A DNA stretch of 64,000 nucleotides, from positions 408,665 to 472,664 of the forward strand of contig CAWEDV010000003.1 in the NCBI GenBank assembly GCA_963807975.1. The letters are read 5' to 3'. The DNA comes from JAACFF01 sp963807975 (GTDB lineage Bacteria; Chloroflexota; Anaerolineae; Promineifilales; Promineifilaceae). The position numbers were made by a program, and so were the translations under genes. Under the pieces are notes generated by a model. It had not been told where the DNA came from and did not search any database. It saw only the letters and a program-made list of their open reading frames with translations. Positions 26,960-35,862 of this stretch are shown one piece after another. Each line of letters opens with the position of its first letter. The first letter of the stretch is position 1.

Positions 26960-28206
26960 TGGCTGAATTTATCATGATGCCCAAACTGGGTTTTGATATG
27001 CGTGAGGGCGTACTGAATCGGTGGTTGAAAGAAGTCGGCGATACCGTCAATCAAGGCGAGGTTGTGGCTGAAATAGAATCCGATAAGGCCACGCTGGACC
27101 TGGAGTCTCAAACTGAAGGCGTGATGCTCCATTTACTGGAAGAAGATGGTGCCGTGGTTCCCATTGGTGCTCAGATGGCCATCGTGGGCGAGGCTGGTGA
27201 AGACATCTCGGCTATGCTGGTCGGCAGCGGCAGTTCTGAGCCGGTCGCCATCGCTGAAAAAGAGCCGGTCACGGAAGTCACGCCCCAAGTGGCCAGCGCC
27301 CAGGTATCCGCTTCTGTTTCGACACAATATCCTGGAGGCGTGAAAGCCACACCGGTTGCGCGCCGCCTGGCAGCAGATTATGGTGTCGATCTGGCGGCTG
27401 TTGGTGCTGCTGCCCAAAACGGCCGCATTCGTAAAGCGGACGTTGAAGCTTATGTGGCAGCCCCTATACAGGCCCATGTGCCGGCTGCACCCGTGTCGGC
27501 TGTACCGCTCCCAGTTGGCGATGATTCCGAGGAAATAGAAACCAGCCGCCTGCGCCAGGCTATCGGACGCCGTATGACCGAAAGCAAGACCACTGTTCCG
27601 CATTTTTATGTCACGTCCGAAATTGATATGGAGCCCGCCCTGGCTTTAAGAAAGCAGATCAATAGTACCTTGAGCGCGGAGGAAAAAGTGACCGTTAACG
27701 ACCTCATTGTCAAAGCGGCTGCTCTTACCTTACGCGATTTTCCCAATCTCAATGCCTCCTATGCCGGGGATAAACTCCTCTTGCACAAAGCGATCAATAT
27801 TGGTTCGGCCGTGGCTGTCGAGGGTGGGTTGTTGACTGTCGTTCAGCGCAACAGCGATAGTTCGACCCTCTCCAAAGTGGCTGCGGATAACAAGGCAGTC
27901 ATTGCCCGGGCCCGCGATGGGCGGGTCAAGCCTGAGGATGTGCAGGGTGCGACCTTCACGATCAGCAATCTAGGTGCTTTTGATGTCGATCATTTTATCG
28001 CCATCATTAATCCCCCGGATGCGGCTATCCTGGCCGTAGGCTCGGCGCAGCAGGTGCCGGTCGTGGTTGATGGTGAGTTAGGCGTGGGCACGCGCATGAA
28101 GGTTACGTTATCGGCCGATCATCGTGTTACTGACGGAGCTGAAGCAGCCCGTTTCTTGCAAGCATTGAAGAAACTCATGGAGAACCCACTGCGTCTACTT
28201 CTATAG
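26959..28206 (+). CDS. pdhC: Dihydrolipoamide acyltransferase (E2)
   Basis: The 415-residue protein has one lipoyl domain with the lipoylated Lys43 in EIESDKATLD. A flexible linker follows (about 85-125), then a peripheral subunit-binding domain (ATPVARRLAADYGVDL, about 130-165), a second linker, and the catalytic domain from about 195 to the end. The active-site motif is HRVTDGAEAARF. It transfers the acyl group from the lipoyl arm to CoA. The E3 subunit, lipoamide dehydrogenase, is absent from this operon and window and must be encoded elsewhere. Confidence 0.92.
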   Translation: MAEFIMMPKLGFDMREGVLNRWLKEVGDTVNQGEVVAEIESDKATLDLESQTEGVMLHLLEEDGAVVPIGAQMAIVGEAGEDISAMLVGSGSSEPVAIAEKEPVTEVTPQVASAQVSASVSTQYPGGVKATPVARRLAADYGVDLAAVGAAAQNGRIRKADVEAYVAAPIQAHVPAAPVSAVPLPVGDDSEEIETSRLRQAIGRRMTESKTTVPHFYVTSEIDMEPALALRKQINSTLSAEEKVTVNDLIVKAAALTLRDFPNLNASYAGDKLLLHKAINIGSAVAVEGGLLTVVQRNSDSSTLSKVAADNKAVIARARDGRVKPEDVQGATFTISNLGAFDVDHFIAIINPPDAAILAVGSAQQVPVVVDGELGVGTRMKVTLSADHRVTDGAEAARFLQALKKLMENPLRLLL

Positions 28207-28216
28207 CTGGCAATTC

Positions 28217-28252
28217 GAAGGCGAAAGCCAGTCTCCCACTGCTTTCGCCTTC
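28217..28252 (+). terminator. Hairpin after the pdh operon
   Basis: A 12-bp perfect stem (GAAGGCGAAAGC at 28217-28228 and its complement at 28241-28252) with a 12-nt loop follows the E2 stop. The T-run is weak. It may end both this operon and the minus-strand gene that converges on it. Confidence 0.6.
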
Positions 28253-28276
28253 ATCATCCCGATCTTAAGTGCCTGC

Positions 28277-28630
28277 TCAATCAGACCTGTCAGGCAGCAA
28301 GAATTTCTTGACCGCCTCATATTGCATGGCGATGCTTTTCTGGCCATCAACGATCATGATTTCGTAGCCCAACTTCTTTGCCTGCCGCAGGACCTCTTGG
28401 CCAAATAAATGATCGTGCAACATCCAGTTTTCAAATGCTTGCTGAGGCCGATCACATGCCTGCAAGAAAAGCTGGATCCACATCCGTTTGCGGAAATGCG
28501 TAACCTGGAAATCATAGGTCGGTATCATGAACAGCACCTGCTCGCTGCTGACCGCATGTTGAGCCATGATCTCCGGCAGGTAAGCGGCTCCTTCCAGGAT
28601 CAACGGCCGTTCATCTTCAATCTGCTGCAA
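28277..28630 (-). pseudogene. Kinase-like remnant lacking a P-loop
   Basis: The readable product is 117 residues from a TTG at 28630, with ERPLILEGAAYLPEIMAQ and QVLFMIPTYDFQVTHF. These resemble the middle and end of small P-loop kinases, where ILEG precedes the base-sensing part. No Walker A is present. The frame is open upstream to the stop of the preceding gene at 28682, but without ATG or GTG. The N-terminal third therefore seems to be missing. It could be a real short protein with a TTG start, but a broken gene is more likely. Confidence 0.4.
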
Positions 28631-28681
28631 AAGATGACTACGCTCTCCTGGCCTTCGGCCTAGGCTAATGGAGATTCGTAC

Positions 28682-29146
28682 TTAGTTCAATACAATCTCG
28701 GTCACGGCGGCGTCGATGAAGGTCTGGCCATGCGTACTGGCCACAGAGATGCGGTGGTGGCCATCTTTGACGTAATATTGGCTGCCGAGCTTATAAAGCT
28801 CCACTGCCGGTAGGCCAACGCCTTTGTTAACAGCAAGAGCAATACTCATCCAACGGTTGAAGCTGCGCGCATTGCGGGGGAAAAATTCGGGATCAAAATC
28901 ATCAACGCGCCCCAAACTGCCCACAATCTGCTTGATAGGAACTGGATGGGTACCCAGCTCATGCTGCTGACTTAGTTCACCATTGCCAGATACCTCTGCA
29001 AAAGATTCAAGCAGATGCGGCTTGCGCAGGAGGCGGTTTCTGATGCCATGCCAGGTTACCTGTTTACGTGCTTGATTAAAGGTCTCTTGGGCAAGAGCTT
29101 TGACCGATTGTTCGAGCCGGTATTGGTCAAATTCGTAATCGTTCAT
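28682..29146 (-). CDS. ParB/sulfiredoxin-fold protein, unknown function
   Basis: The second ATG (29146) is eight bases after GAGG, whereas the first (29152) is too close, so I chose 29146 (154 residues). The C-terminal half carries LPAVELYKLGSQYYVKDGHHRISVAS, the DGHHR motif of the ParB N-terminal/sulfiredoxin-like nucleotidase fold. The N-terminal half is helical and charged. Related proteins are widespread in Chloroflexota without known role. It is transcribed divergently from the SARP regulator across a 158-bp gap that contains three near-perfect direct repeats. Confidence 0.65.
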   Translation of the reverse strand: MNDYEFDQYRLEQSVKALAQETFNQARKQVTWHGIRNRLLRKPHLLESFAEVSGNGELSQQHELGTHPVPIKQIVGSLGRVDDFDPEFFPRNARSFNRWMSIALAVNKGVGLPAVELYKLGSQYYVKDGHHRISVASTHGQTFIDAAVTEIVLN

Positions 29147-29251
29147 CTGCATATCCTCACTCTAAATCTGAAGCGCTTGTCACCCTATGCAATCGCTTAT
29201 CCACAGTATGCCAGCCGTACGTCACCCGATCGTGAATCAGACGGCCTTCAA

Positions 29252-29282
29252 CCATAACCAGACCATAACCAGACCATAACCA
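29252..29282. promoter_or_regulatory. 11-bp direct repeats in front of the SARP regulator gene
   Basis: The unit CCATAACCAGA occurs at 29252-29262 and 29263-29273, with a third partial copy CCATAACCA at 29274-29282. The 11-bp period equals one turn of DNA. SARP-type regulators are known to bind direct repeats with this spacing. The array ends 10-22 bp before the two possible starts of the regulator gene. Confidence 0.6.
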
Positions 29283-29304
29283 TTGTGTTAAAATGGGCCG
29301 CAGT

Positions 29305-32300
29305 ATGGCAGACTTATCTGTTTCCTTGCTCGGTCCCTTTGCTGCGTCGCTTGATGGCCAGCCTCTGACCCACTTCCGCACCAGGAGCGTGCAGGCTCTG
29401 CTTATCTATCTGGTTTGTGAATCGGAACGGCCACACCAGCGCGAGGTGCTAATGGATTTGCTTTGGCCGGGGATGCCGTTGACGTCGGCGCAGGCCAATA
29501 TGCGCCAGACGCTTTATCGACTGCGGCGCATTATCCCCGAGGTGAAAGGAAACGATGGCGGAGTTCCCGTGCCTTTCCTGCTCACAAACAGACAGACGAT
29601 CCAGATCAACCCCGACGCCGCTTACGTCGTAGATATAGATGCCTTTGCCGATCTGGTGGAAATAGAGCCGGCGCAAGCGATAGAGTTTTATCGAGGTGAT
29701 TTTCTGGTTGACTTCTATTTGCCGGACAGCGAAGTTTTTGAGGAGTGGGCAGCGGCACGGCGCGCATATTTTCGGCGTCAGGTTCTGTCCGCTGCGGAGA
29801 GTATTACCTCCATACACCTGCAGAAAGGGGATTTTGAAGCAGCGGAAAGATTGGCCAGGCAGCAGCTAACCATTGATAACCTGCGTGAAAGTAGCCACCG
29901 GCAGCTTTTGGAGGCCTTGGCTGGCAGCGGCAGCCGCCAGGAAGCATTAACTCATTACAACGATTTACGCCAGCTCTTGCGAGATGAATTGGGTATTGAG
30001 CCCCAAAGGGAAACCCTGGAACTGATCGAGGCCATCCGCAGCGGCGATCTGGCAGCCGCCCGGCCAACAGTACCCCGCCGTAATGTTTGGCTGACCAATC
30101 AAACAGAGAAAGCCAGTCATAACCTGCCCCAACTGCTCACATCTTTCGTGGGCCGTGAAAAAGAGATGGCCGCAGTCGGGGAATTGATCAAGAGTAATCG
30201 CTTGGTAATGCTGACTGGCTCGGGGGGAATCGGCAAAACGATCCTTTGTCTAGAAGCTGGTCGCCACCTGTTGGAATCTTTTCCCGGCGGCGTATGGCTG
30301 GTTGAATTAGCCCCCGTAGCCGATCCGGAGCTTTTGCGCCAAACGACGGCCGATGCCTTAGGCCTGCGCGAATCGCCAGACCAACCCATTTCCGATGTGC
30401 TGCTTGATTATCTTCGGGAGCGGAACTGTTTGTTGATCCTAGACAACTGTGAGCATTTAATCGATGCGGTGGCAAAGCTTGTCGTCGCCCTGCTTCAGGC
30501 TTGCCCCGATCTGAAAATATTAGCCAGCAGCCGCGAAGCCTTGGGCGTTCCTGGAGAAGTGCCTTATCGCGTACCTCCGCTGGCGGTTCCAGATGTTTCC
30601 GAGAAGGTTTACTATGAGGCTTGGAATCAGTATGATGCCCTGCGCCTCTTTGTGGAGCGGGCGATCACAGTCATGCCTGGATTCCAGGTCACCGAAGATA
30701 ATCTGCCGGCATTGGTGCAAATCTGCCGGCGCCTGGATGGCCTGCCACTGGCCTTGGAACTGGCTGCGGCACGGATTAATGTTCTTACCACGTCGCAGAT
30801 TGCCGCCCGGCTTGATGATCGTTTCCGCCTGCTAACGGGTGGCAGCCGCACGGCGCTGCCACGCCAACAGACCCTACGTGCTCTCATCGACTGGAGCTGG
30901 GATTTGCTGGACGAGGCTGAGAAGCTGCTGCTGTGCCGGCTGTCTGTTTTTGCCGGGAGCATGAGCCTGGAAGCGGTGGAGGCTGTATGTGCCGGCGATC
31001 GTCTTGACGCGCATGACCTGCTCGATTTAATGAGCGAGTTGATCAATAAATCCCTTGTCATTCCTAAACGCGAACAAGGACAGGAGACACGCTACCGGCT
31101 GCTGGAAACCATCCGCCAATATGCCCAGGAGCAGTTGCTCATAACCGGCCAAATTGAAAAATACCGCAATCATCATCTCGATTATTATCTGCGCTTTGCA
31201 GAAAAGGTGGGACCACAGTTGGTTAGATCTGGCCAGGCGGTGTTGTTTAAACAGTTGGAAATAGAATCTGACAATCACCGGGCCGCGCAGATTTGGGCCC
31301 GCGAAACCAATGTCGAAGCGGGATTACGTTTACTGATCGCTTTATGGCGTTTTTGGGCCTTCAACTACGCCCGTGAAGGTGAGCATTGGCTGGCCAAAAT
31401 GCTGGCCAATTCCGATGACGTCGCTCTGCGCATTAAGGCGGATGCGTTACTGGTGCAAGCTGAATTAAATCTAGGTTTAGCCGATCTTGACCGTGCTCAT
31501 GCCCTGGCACAAAAAAGCTTGGCCATTTACCGTGAGATTAACGACGAACATGGGATCGCGTTGAGTATCGGCCGTCTGGGATGGGCGACGTTGTGGACGG
31601 GAGAACATGGTAAAGGGCGTGAACTCCTCCTGGAAAGTTTAGGCCTGCTGCGGGCAATGGGTGACAAGCTGGGGACAGCGGATATGCTGTCTGGACTCGG
31701 CTTCCATGAATGGAAGTATGATTATGAACAAGGTATTGCTTACCTGACTGAAAGTGAAGCCTTGTACCGGGAATTAGGTCATTTGGCGGGTATTCTTACG
31801 GTCCAGGACAGTTTCGCCCAATTGGCTATTTGGCGGGGGGATTATGACACCGCTAAGCATATGTTAGAAGCAGCGATGGATTCTCGGGAAGCATTGGGAC
31901 TTAAGGAAGAAGCGTATGTCTCGCAGTTGTATGGCGACCTGTGTTTCCGACAAGAAAACTACCAGCAAGCTCGTGATTTGTTCTTGAGGAGCGCTTCACT
32001 CAGCAAAGAAGCAGGGCACTATTTCACCTATAATTGGGCCGTGATTCGCCTGGGGCATGTTAGCCTGCGCCTAGGCGAATTTAACCAGGCCCAGGAATAT
32101 CTTGAAAAAAGCCTGCGTCTCTTTGATGAGATGGGCAGCGTTGACGGTATAATATTTGCCATAGAAGGGTTTGCCAGCCTGGCTCAAAGTCAAGATCAGC
32201 CTAAACAAGCGGCGATACTCTATGCCTGGGCTGATGCCACGCGCACGGCTAATCAAGATCCGCGCCCTCCGGTTGAGCAGGTAGACGTTGATCGTGATAC

Positions 32301-32427
32301 GGCCGTGGCCATCGGATTAATAGGTCTGGATGACTATGATAAGGCCTATAATACTGGGCAAGCGATGCGTGTAGAGCAGGCGGTTGAGAGTGCTTTACAA
32401 TTAAAAATACAGAAAGCCGGAATGTAA
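29305..32427 (+). CDS. SARP/AfsR-type regulator with BTAD, NB-ARC-type ATPase and TPR domains
   Basis: I use the ATG that gives MADLSVSLLGPFAASLDGQP, the usual family start; an ATG at 29293 would add four residues. Residues about 1-100 form the OmpR-like DNA-binding domain (WPGMPLTSAQANMRQTLYRL). Residues about 100-250 form the bacterial transcriptional activator domain. From about 280 a STAND ATPase follows, with P-loop TGSGGIGKT near 304, Walker B LLILDNCEHL and SSREALG. From about 600 to the end there are TPR-like repeats. Such proteins activate nearby genes when the ATPase switch senses a signal. The targets are unknown here. Confidence 0.9.
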   Translation: MADLSVSLLGPFAASLDGQPLTHFRTRSVQALLIYLVCESERPHQREVLMDLLWPGMPLTSAQANMRQTLYRLRRIIPEVKGNDGGVPVPFLLTNRQTIQINPDAAYVVDIDAFADLVEIEPAQAIEFYRGDFLVDFYLPDSEVFEEWAAARRAYFRRQVLSAAESITSIHLQKGDFEAAERLARQQLTIDNLRESSHRQLLEALAGSGSRQEALTHYNDLRQLLRDELGIEPQRETLELIEAIRSGDLAAARPTVPRRNVWLTNQTEKASHNLPQLLTSFVGREKEMAAVGELIKSNRLVMLTGSGGIGKTILCLEAGRHLLESFPGGVWLVELAPVADPELLRQTTADALGLRESPDQPISDVLLDYLRERNCLLILDNCEHLIDAVAKLVVALLQACPDLKILASSREALGVPGEVPYRVPPLAVPDVSEKVYYEAWNQYDALRLFVERAITVMPGFQVTEDNLPALVQICRRLDGLPLALELAAARINVLTTSQIAARLDDRFRLLTGGSRTALPRQQTLRALIDWSWDLLDEAEKLLLCRLSVFAGSMSLEAVEAVCAGDRLDAHDLLDLMSELINKSLVIPKREQGQETRYRLLETIRQYAQEQLLITGQIEKYRNHHLDYYLRFAEKVGPQLVRSGQAVLFKQLEIESDNHRAAQIWARETNVEAGLRLLIALWRFWAFNYAREGEHWLAKMLANSDDVALRIKADALLVQAELNLGLADLDRAHALAQKSLAIYREINDEHGIALSIGRLGWATLWTGEHGKGRELLLESLGLLRAMGDKLGTADMLSGLGFHEWKYDYEQGIAYLTESEALYRELGHLAGILTVQDSFAQLAIWRGDYDTAKHMLEAAMDSREALGLKEEAYVSQLYGDLCFRQENYQQARDLFLRSASLSKEAGHYFTYNWAVIRLGHVSLRLGEFNQAQEYLEKSLRLFDEMGSVDGIIFAIEGFASLAQSQDQPKQAAILYAWADATRTANQDPRPPVEQVDVDRDTAVAIGLIGLDDYDKAYNTGQAMRVEQAVESALQLKIQKAGM

Positions 32428-32428
32428 A

Positions 32429-32821
32429 ATGGAGAGAAAACCGAGAATTAATCCTGCGCTTGTGGCCGAATTCGTCGCCAAAGCGCATGGCGATCTGGAT
32501 CGTGTAAAAGAACTCTTAAATGGAGAACCCGCTTTGGTAAATGCCTCATGGGATTGGGGCGGTGGGGACTGGGAAACAGGTCTGGGGGCAGCCGCCCATG
32601 TCGGACGGCGAGATATTGCCGAGCATTTGCTCTCCAAGGGAGCGCGAATGGATATTTATTCTGCCGCCATGCTGGGTCATTTAGATATAGTCAAAGCGAT
32701 CTTGGCTGTTTTCCCGGATATGAAGGATGCCCGTGGTCCCCATGGCATCCCGCTTATCGTCCATGCCAAAATGGGTGGTGAACAAGCGGCTGCTGTTCTC
32801 GAGCATCTCTTGTCTTTGTGA
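32429..32821 (+). CDS. Ankyrin-repeat-like protein
   Basis: The 130-residue protein begins two bases after the regulator's stop, so it is surely on the same transcript. It contains helical repeats of ankyrin type (GDLDRVKELLNGEPALVNA, AHVGRRDIAEHLLSKGARMD, AMLGHLDIVKAILAVFPDMK). There is no signal peptide or catalytic motif. Ankyrin repeats bind other proteins, and the tight linkage suggests a partner or modulator of the SARP regulator. Confidence 0.7.
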   Translation: MERKPRINPALVAEFVAKAHGDLDRVKELLNGEPALVNASWDWGGGDWETGLGAAAHVGRRDIAEHLLSKGARMDIYSAAMLGHLDIVKAILAVFPDMKDARGPHGIPLIVHAKMGGEQAAAVLEHLLSL

Positions 32822-32825
32822 TTTC

Positions 32826-32856
32826 TTGCAACTTTCTAACAGTAATCACGTATAAT
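32826..32856 (+). promoter_or_regulatory. Candidate promoter in the gap before the nfeD-flotillin operon
   Basis: TTGCAA at 32826-32831 and a consensus TATAAT at 32851-32856 are separated by 19 bp. A second TATAAT lies at 33110-33115, closer to the nfeD start. The 377-bp gap 32822-33198 shows no supported gene, though a small RNA cannot be excluded. Confidence 0.35.
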
Positions 32857-33198
32857 ATTCTAAAGACATCCCACCCCTCTTCTCTTAAGATGGTGGGCCG
32901 ATCTTCGAATCTTTTTTGTTGGTCGGTCTGCTGTAAAAGCGCCACTCGACGCAGCTATCAAAGAACATGTGAGATTAAACGGATCAACTCAGAGTCAGGG
33001 TTAACGGCACAATCGAACTGGTGCTGTTATAACCGGCGGCAGCCCCCTTCCCAACCCTGGCCGAGTTGTTTTGTGTTGGCGCGATCTGTGCCAGCATATG
33101 GTATCCGAGTATAATTCTTATTAAGGCAGAAGTCAGGGGACAGTCAATCCCCAGTGTAGTGGTAAACCTTTTGGTTTCCAGGTGAGCAGGAGCATATC

Positions 33199-33861
33199 AT
33201 GTTAGGAGATTTCTTCTCGTCTGGTGCGTTAAACTTCGTATACGCCGCGGCCGTTTTAGTCAGCTTTATCTTCGCTGTTGTCACCTTGTTGGGCACTGAG
33301 TTCGGTGACTCTATAGATTTCGATGCCGAGGTTGAGGCTGATGGTATTGACTTCCTGAGGATCAGCCCTTTCGGCCTGGCCATGTTTGGCGCTGCATTTG
33401 GTGTAACGGGCCTGATCACGCGCCTGTGGTTTGATATGGGGGCCGGGGCCAGTCTTTTCCTGGCCGTTGTGGTTGGTCTCGGGATCGGTATCCTGGCCCA
33501 ACTGCTCTTCCTCTATGTCTTTTCCCCCAGCAAATCGAGTCATTATAATCTAACGGTCGATGCCGTCGGGCGCGATGCGCAAGTGATTATCACGGTTCCC
33601 AATGAAGGTCTGGGCCAAATCGCCTTTGATAATGTCAGCGGCCGGGTTACTTTGGGAGCGCGTTCAGCCAGCGGTAAAAAAATTGTCAGCGGTGAAGCGG
33701 TGCGTATCGAACAAGTTACGGGACGCGTGGCCATTGTCAGACCGGTGGATGAAGAAAACTGGCTCTATGCAGAGACACCGGTGCCAGAAAAATCCTTGAA
33801 AGATCTAGATGAGCTAAAAGCGTTGGAGTCGCCTGACCCGCCAAAATCGCTTAAGACATGA
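33199..33861 (+). CDS. NfeD-like membrane protein, partner of flotillin
   Basis: The ATG follows GCAGGAG. The 220-residue protein has an N-terminal helix (LNFVYAAAVLVSFIFAVVTLL), two further helices at about 55-75 and 78-105, and then a soluble C-terminal domain with the beta-rich pattern of the NfeD OB-fold (GQIAFDNVSGRVTLGARSAS, VRIEQVTGRVAIVRPVD). B. subtilis YuaF is the model: it works with the flotillin YuaG to organise membrane domains. Here the flotillin gene follows 158 bp downstream, which strengthens the assignment. Confidence 0.82.
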   Translation: MLGDFFSSGALNFVYAAAVLVSFIFAVVTLLGTEFGDSIDFDAEVEADGIDFLRISPFGLAMFGAAFGVTGLITRLWFDMGAGASLFLAVVVGLGIGILAQLLFLYVFSPSKSSHYNLTVDAVGRDAQVIITVPNEGLGQIAFDNVSGRVTLGARSASGKKIVSGEAVRIEQVTGRVAIVRPVDEENWLYAETPVPEKSLKDLDELKALESPDPPKSLKT

Positions 33862-34019
33862 GAGATGGCGCGGCCTAACCAGTTCAATGCCCTTGCCTTG
33901 TCTGGAGCTGGCGGATCTGATCTAGATCTTTTTTGACACAAAGTATTCCAAATCATCGTAACAATATTTTTTAGTTGGTGGCTATGTGATTGCACATAGG
34001 TGCCTGGAGGTTTAAAGAA

Positions 34020-35501
34020 ATGTTTGGCGTAGCCATAGGCATCATATTGCTCGTGGTCATCTTCATCATCTTGGCCATTGCCTATTCCAGCCGGGTGAAG
34101 AAGGTCGGACCCAACGAAGTCCTGGTCATCTCCGGACGCGGTGAAGGGCGGCGCGATCCGGAAGCCGGGCATATGAAGAGTAATTTCCGCATTGTCACTG
34201 GCGGCCGTTCTTTCATCTGGCCTGTTTTGGAGCGTGTGGATTACCTTTCGCTGGAGATCATCACCATCGATGTAACCACGCCCGATGTACCCAGCATTCA
34301 GGGTGTGCCCGTAACTGTGGATGGGGTTGCGCAGGTTAAGATTGGCAGCGACGAGAATTCTATCCGCACATCGGCCATCCAGTTCTTGTCTAAATCGGAA
34401 GAGGAAATAGAGCATATCGCTCATGAAACACTGGCCGGTCACTTACGGGCTATTCTGGGCACCTTGACTGTGGAGCAGCTTTATCGCGATCGTGAATCTT
34501 TTTCACAGAAGGTGCAGGAAGTCTCCGGGGAAGATATGGCCAGTATGGGTCTGGAGATCGTCTCCTTTGTGATCAAGGATATCAGCGACACAGAGGGGTA
34601 CCTGGAGGCCTTGGGCCGGCCGCGCATTGCCCAGGTCAAACGGGATGCGGCCATAGGTGAGGCGGAAGCAGCTCGCGACGCCACCATTGAAAGCGCCCGT
34701 GCTCGTCAGGAAGGTGAATCGGCTAAGCTGCAGGCGGAAACCCGTATCGCCGAAAGTCGCAGAGATTTTGAGGTGCAGCAGGCGGCTTACCAGGCTGCAT
34801 CCAATCGCCAGAAGGCTGAAGCTGATCTCGCCTACGGTCTACAGGAAAATATTACCAACCAAACCGTCAAGGCTGAAGCGGTTCAGATTGAAGTTATCAA
34901 TAAGCAGAAGCAGATTGAGGTGCAGCAGCAGGAAGCATTGCGCATGGAGCAGGAGCTGGATGCAACGGTAAACAAACCGGCCCAGGCGGAGCGCTACCGT
35001 ATTCAGACGTTGGCCGAGGCTAAGCAGTTCCAATTGCAGACTGAGGCCACCGGTGAGGCAGAAGCCATTCGCCAACGAGGTGAGGCTGAGGCGGATGCAG
35101 CCAAAGCGAAAGGTCTTGCAGAGGCAGAGGTTATTCGCCAGCAAGGTTTGGCAGAGGCGGAAGCGACTCGTCAAAAGGCTGACGCATGGAAGGAATACAC
35201 CCAGGCCGCTATCTTGCAGCAGCTATTGGATAAACTGCCCGAAATCGCAGCGGCCATTTCCGAACCGCTGTCCAAGACTGATCGTATTGTCGTCATCGGC
35301 GGCGGAGGCGATAATGGCTCTGGCGCCGGTGCATCTAAGATCACCCAGGATGTAACCAATATCATCGCCCAACTCCCGGAGACTATCGAAGCGCTGACCG
35401 GCATCGATCTTGTGGCCACGATCAATGGATTGACCGCCGTGAAGAGCACGCAGCCTACGCCCCAGCCTGAGGAAGAGGGCGAAAAAGCAGATCAGTTGTA
35501 G
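34020..35501 (+). CDS. floT: Flotillin family protein
   Basis: The ATG at 34020 is nine bases after GGAGG; the 493-residue protein starts MFGVAIGIILLVVIFIILAIA, a hydrophobic hairpin or helix. An SPFH/band 7 domain covers about 30-200 (KVGPNEVLVISGRGEGR, VTVDGVAQVKIG). A long coiled coil then runs from about 200 to 410, rich in Glu-Ala repeats (GEAEADAAKAKGLAEAEVIR). The C-terminus is variable. Flotillins oligomerise on the inner membrane and shape fluidity and protein assembly. The NfeD partner lies directly upstream and a terminator directly downstream. Confidence 0.92.
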   Translation: MFGVAIGIILLVVIFIILAIAYSSRVKKVGPNEVLVISGRGEGRRDPEAGHMKSNFRIVTGGRSFIWPVLERVDYLSLEIITIDVTTPDVPSIQGVPVTVDGVAQVKIGSDENSIRTSAIQFLSKSEEEIEHIAHETLAGHLRAILGTLTVEQLYRDRESFSQKVQEVSGEDMASMGLEIVSFVIKDISDTEGYLEALGRPRIAQVKRDAAIGEAEAARDATIESARARQEGESAKLQAETRIAESRRDFEVQQAAYQAASNRQKAEADLAYGLQENITNQTVKAEAVQIEVINKQKQIEVQQQEALRMEQELDATVNKPAQAERYRIQTLAEAKQFQLQTEATGEAEAIRQRGEAEADAAKAKGLAEAEVIRQQGLAEAEATRQKADAWKEYTQAAILQQLLDKLPEIAAAISEPLSKTDRIVVIGGGGDNGSGAGASKITQDVTNIIAQLPETIEALTGIDLVATINGLTAVKSTQPTPQPEEEGEKADQL

Positions 35502-35506
35502 CCTAT

Positions 35507-35545
35507 CCTGGCAGGTTTACATCAACCTGCCAGGTTTTCTCTTTC
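35507..35545 (+). terminator. Rho-independent terminator after flotillin
   Basis: An 11-bp perfect stem (CCTGGCAGGTT at 35507-35517 and its complement at 35524-35534) is followed by TTTTCTCTTT. The AT-rich gap to about 35630 then contains low-complexity TTGTTGATTGTT-type sequence. Confidence 0.88.
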
Positions 35546-35632
35546 GTTATTTGTTGATTGTTAGCTGATATCTGTTGGTTGTTAATACCGTTTGTTTTAT
35601 AATTCACGATAAGATCTAACAAATACATACAA

Positions 35633-35769
35633 ACCTTCGGGGCAGGGTGAAATTCCCGACCGGCGGTAAGGCCCGCGCTGGCCAAGCCCGCGACCCGCGA
35701 TGATTTCCATCGGGGTGGATCTGGTGTAAGTCCAGAGCCGACAGTGATAGTCTGGATGGGAGAAGGTGA
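35633..35769 (+). ncRNA. FMN riboswitch (RFN element)
   Basis: The conserved RFN blocks appear in order: TTCGGGGCAGGGTGAAATTC from about 35636, then CCGACCGGCGGTAAG, a variable stem, GGTGTAAGTCCAGAGCCGAC around 35725, and AGTCTGGATGGGAGAAGG ending near 35766. These match the six-helix FMN aptamer. A terminator follows at 35797-35825, so FMN binding should end transcription before the transporter genes. That is the usual design for riboflavin synthesis or uptake genes. Confidence 0.94.
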
Positions 35770-35796
35770 CCAGACGAATGCGTTCTGGTCATGCTT

Positions 35797-35825
35797 ACCC
35801 CCCAAATCGGTGGGGTTTTGTTTTT
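35797..35825 (+). terminator. Riboswitch-controlled terminator
   Basis: ACCCC-CC pairs with GG-GGGGT (35797-35803 with 35809-35816, one bulged T), followed by TTTTGTTTTT. It lies between the FMN aptamer and the ribX start, as expected for the expression platform. Confidence 0.78.
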
Positions 35826-35862
35826 AAGCGCGCTCTCTTCGCCTGCCCCCTTTTGTGAAACA

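Noticed and set aside
29252..29282. CRISPR-like array from the short repeats
   Set aside because: The units are 11 bp, directly adjacent and without spacers.
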